Shown here: positions 41,233-41,320 of the stretch, in pieces
How the letters are laid out: each line of letters starts with the position of its first letter
How positions within the stretch are numbered: position 1 is the first letter of the stretch
DNA from: Solitalea koreensis
GTDB taxonomy: Bacteria > Bacteroidota > Bacteroidia > Sphingobacteriales > Sphingobacteriaceae
NCBI RefSeq assembly: GCF_900182575.1
Contig: NZ_FXSZ01000015.1
Coordinates: 1-41,320, forward strand
Direction of reading: 5' to 3'
DNA length: 41,320 bases
Program-made: the position numbers and the translations under genes
Notes under the pieces: model-generated
The model's database searches: none
The model's input: only the letters and a program-made list of their open reading frames with translations
What the model was told of the DNA's origin: nothing

Positions 41233-41320
41233 TATGCCCCGCTTTACATTTCAAGTTCTCACGCCGCGCTGAACCCCTGCCTTCGTAGCGGGCTTTCCAT
41301 TGCAATCGGGTTTAGGCATC
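41233..41320. repeat. GC-richer repeat-like sequence cut by the window edge
   Basis: The composition changes abruptly to GC-rich sequence, containing CCCCGCTTTACATTTCAAG, CTTCGTAGCGGGCTTTCCA and TTGCAATCGGGTTTAGGC. GCGGGCTTTCCA-TGCAATCG is a phrase I associate with multi-copy intergenic repeats of Sphingobacteriales, though I cannot confirm it here. The CCCCGC at 41236-41241 and the later GCGGG could pair. The element continues beyond the window. Confidence 0.4.

Overview
The window looks like chromosome of a Bacteroidota bacterium, most likely from the Sphingobacteriales. The grounds are inference from content: Bacteroidota-type promoter elements (a TAnnTTTG -7 box, and TTG-N19-TAnnTTTG in front of bamD), very weak Shine-Dalgarno sequences, a type IX secretion gene (porD), the cluster bamD-rpoZ-coaBC-porD-recN, a plant-like acyl-ACP desaturase, and AT-rich intergenic DNA. 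The genus cannot be fixed from the sequence. Almost all genes are core or housekeeping. There is no phage, CRISPR array, defence island or intact insertion sequence.

Layout. 1-121: the 3' end of a 5S rRNA and the terminator of an rRNA operon. 356-1943: an acyl-ACP desaturase and a convergent hypothetical gene. 2451-5014: an ammonium transporter, a large hairpin, and an outer-membrane beta-barrel protein. 5233-9561: an M16 peptidase facing an N-acetylmuramoyl-L-alanine amidase. 9562-11869: a long non-coding stretch holding a heavily folded RNA with an overlapping terminator/anti-terminator pair, then a YfcC-family transporter. 12102-14599: two tandem duplicated membrane PAS proteins with a histidine-kinase H-box but no ATPase domain. 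14639-17899: small accessory genes (S33 hydrolase lipoprotein, SRPBCC protein, small membrane protein, RibD/DHFR-like reductase, cytochrome c lipoprotein) and a MITE-like remnant. 18001-21372: a fused coenzyme-B12 mutase of the isobutyryl-CoA type. 21438-21884: a 13-unit, 21-bp tandem array abutting a broken DinB-like gene. 22075-25991: an SDR protein lacking its catalytic tyrosine, a TIGR01212 radical SAM protein, and HtpG. 26065-30454, minus strand: YkuK-like protein, AqpZ-type aquaporin, pirin and EttA. 30684-33221: ClpC. 33313-35583: thioredoxin-like protein, DUF922 protein and FabI. 35799-40970, minus strand: recN, porD, coaBC, rpoZ and bamD. The last ~90 bases are a GC-richer, repeat-like sequence.

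How the genes work together. Protein quality control is represented by HtpG and ClpC, and ribosome control by EttA. The envelope is served by BamD (outer-membrane assembly), PorD (type IX secretion), the amidase, and FabI plus the desaturase for lipids. The amt-porin pair plausibly moves ammonium across both membranes. The best leads for something undescribed are the structured leader at 10136-10314, the 21-bp array at 21438-21713, and an orphan terminator at 34023-34078. Everything here is read by eye: no alignment, folding or database search was run.
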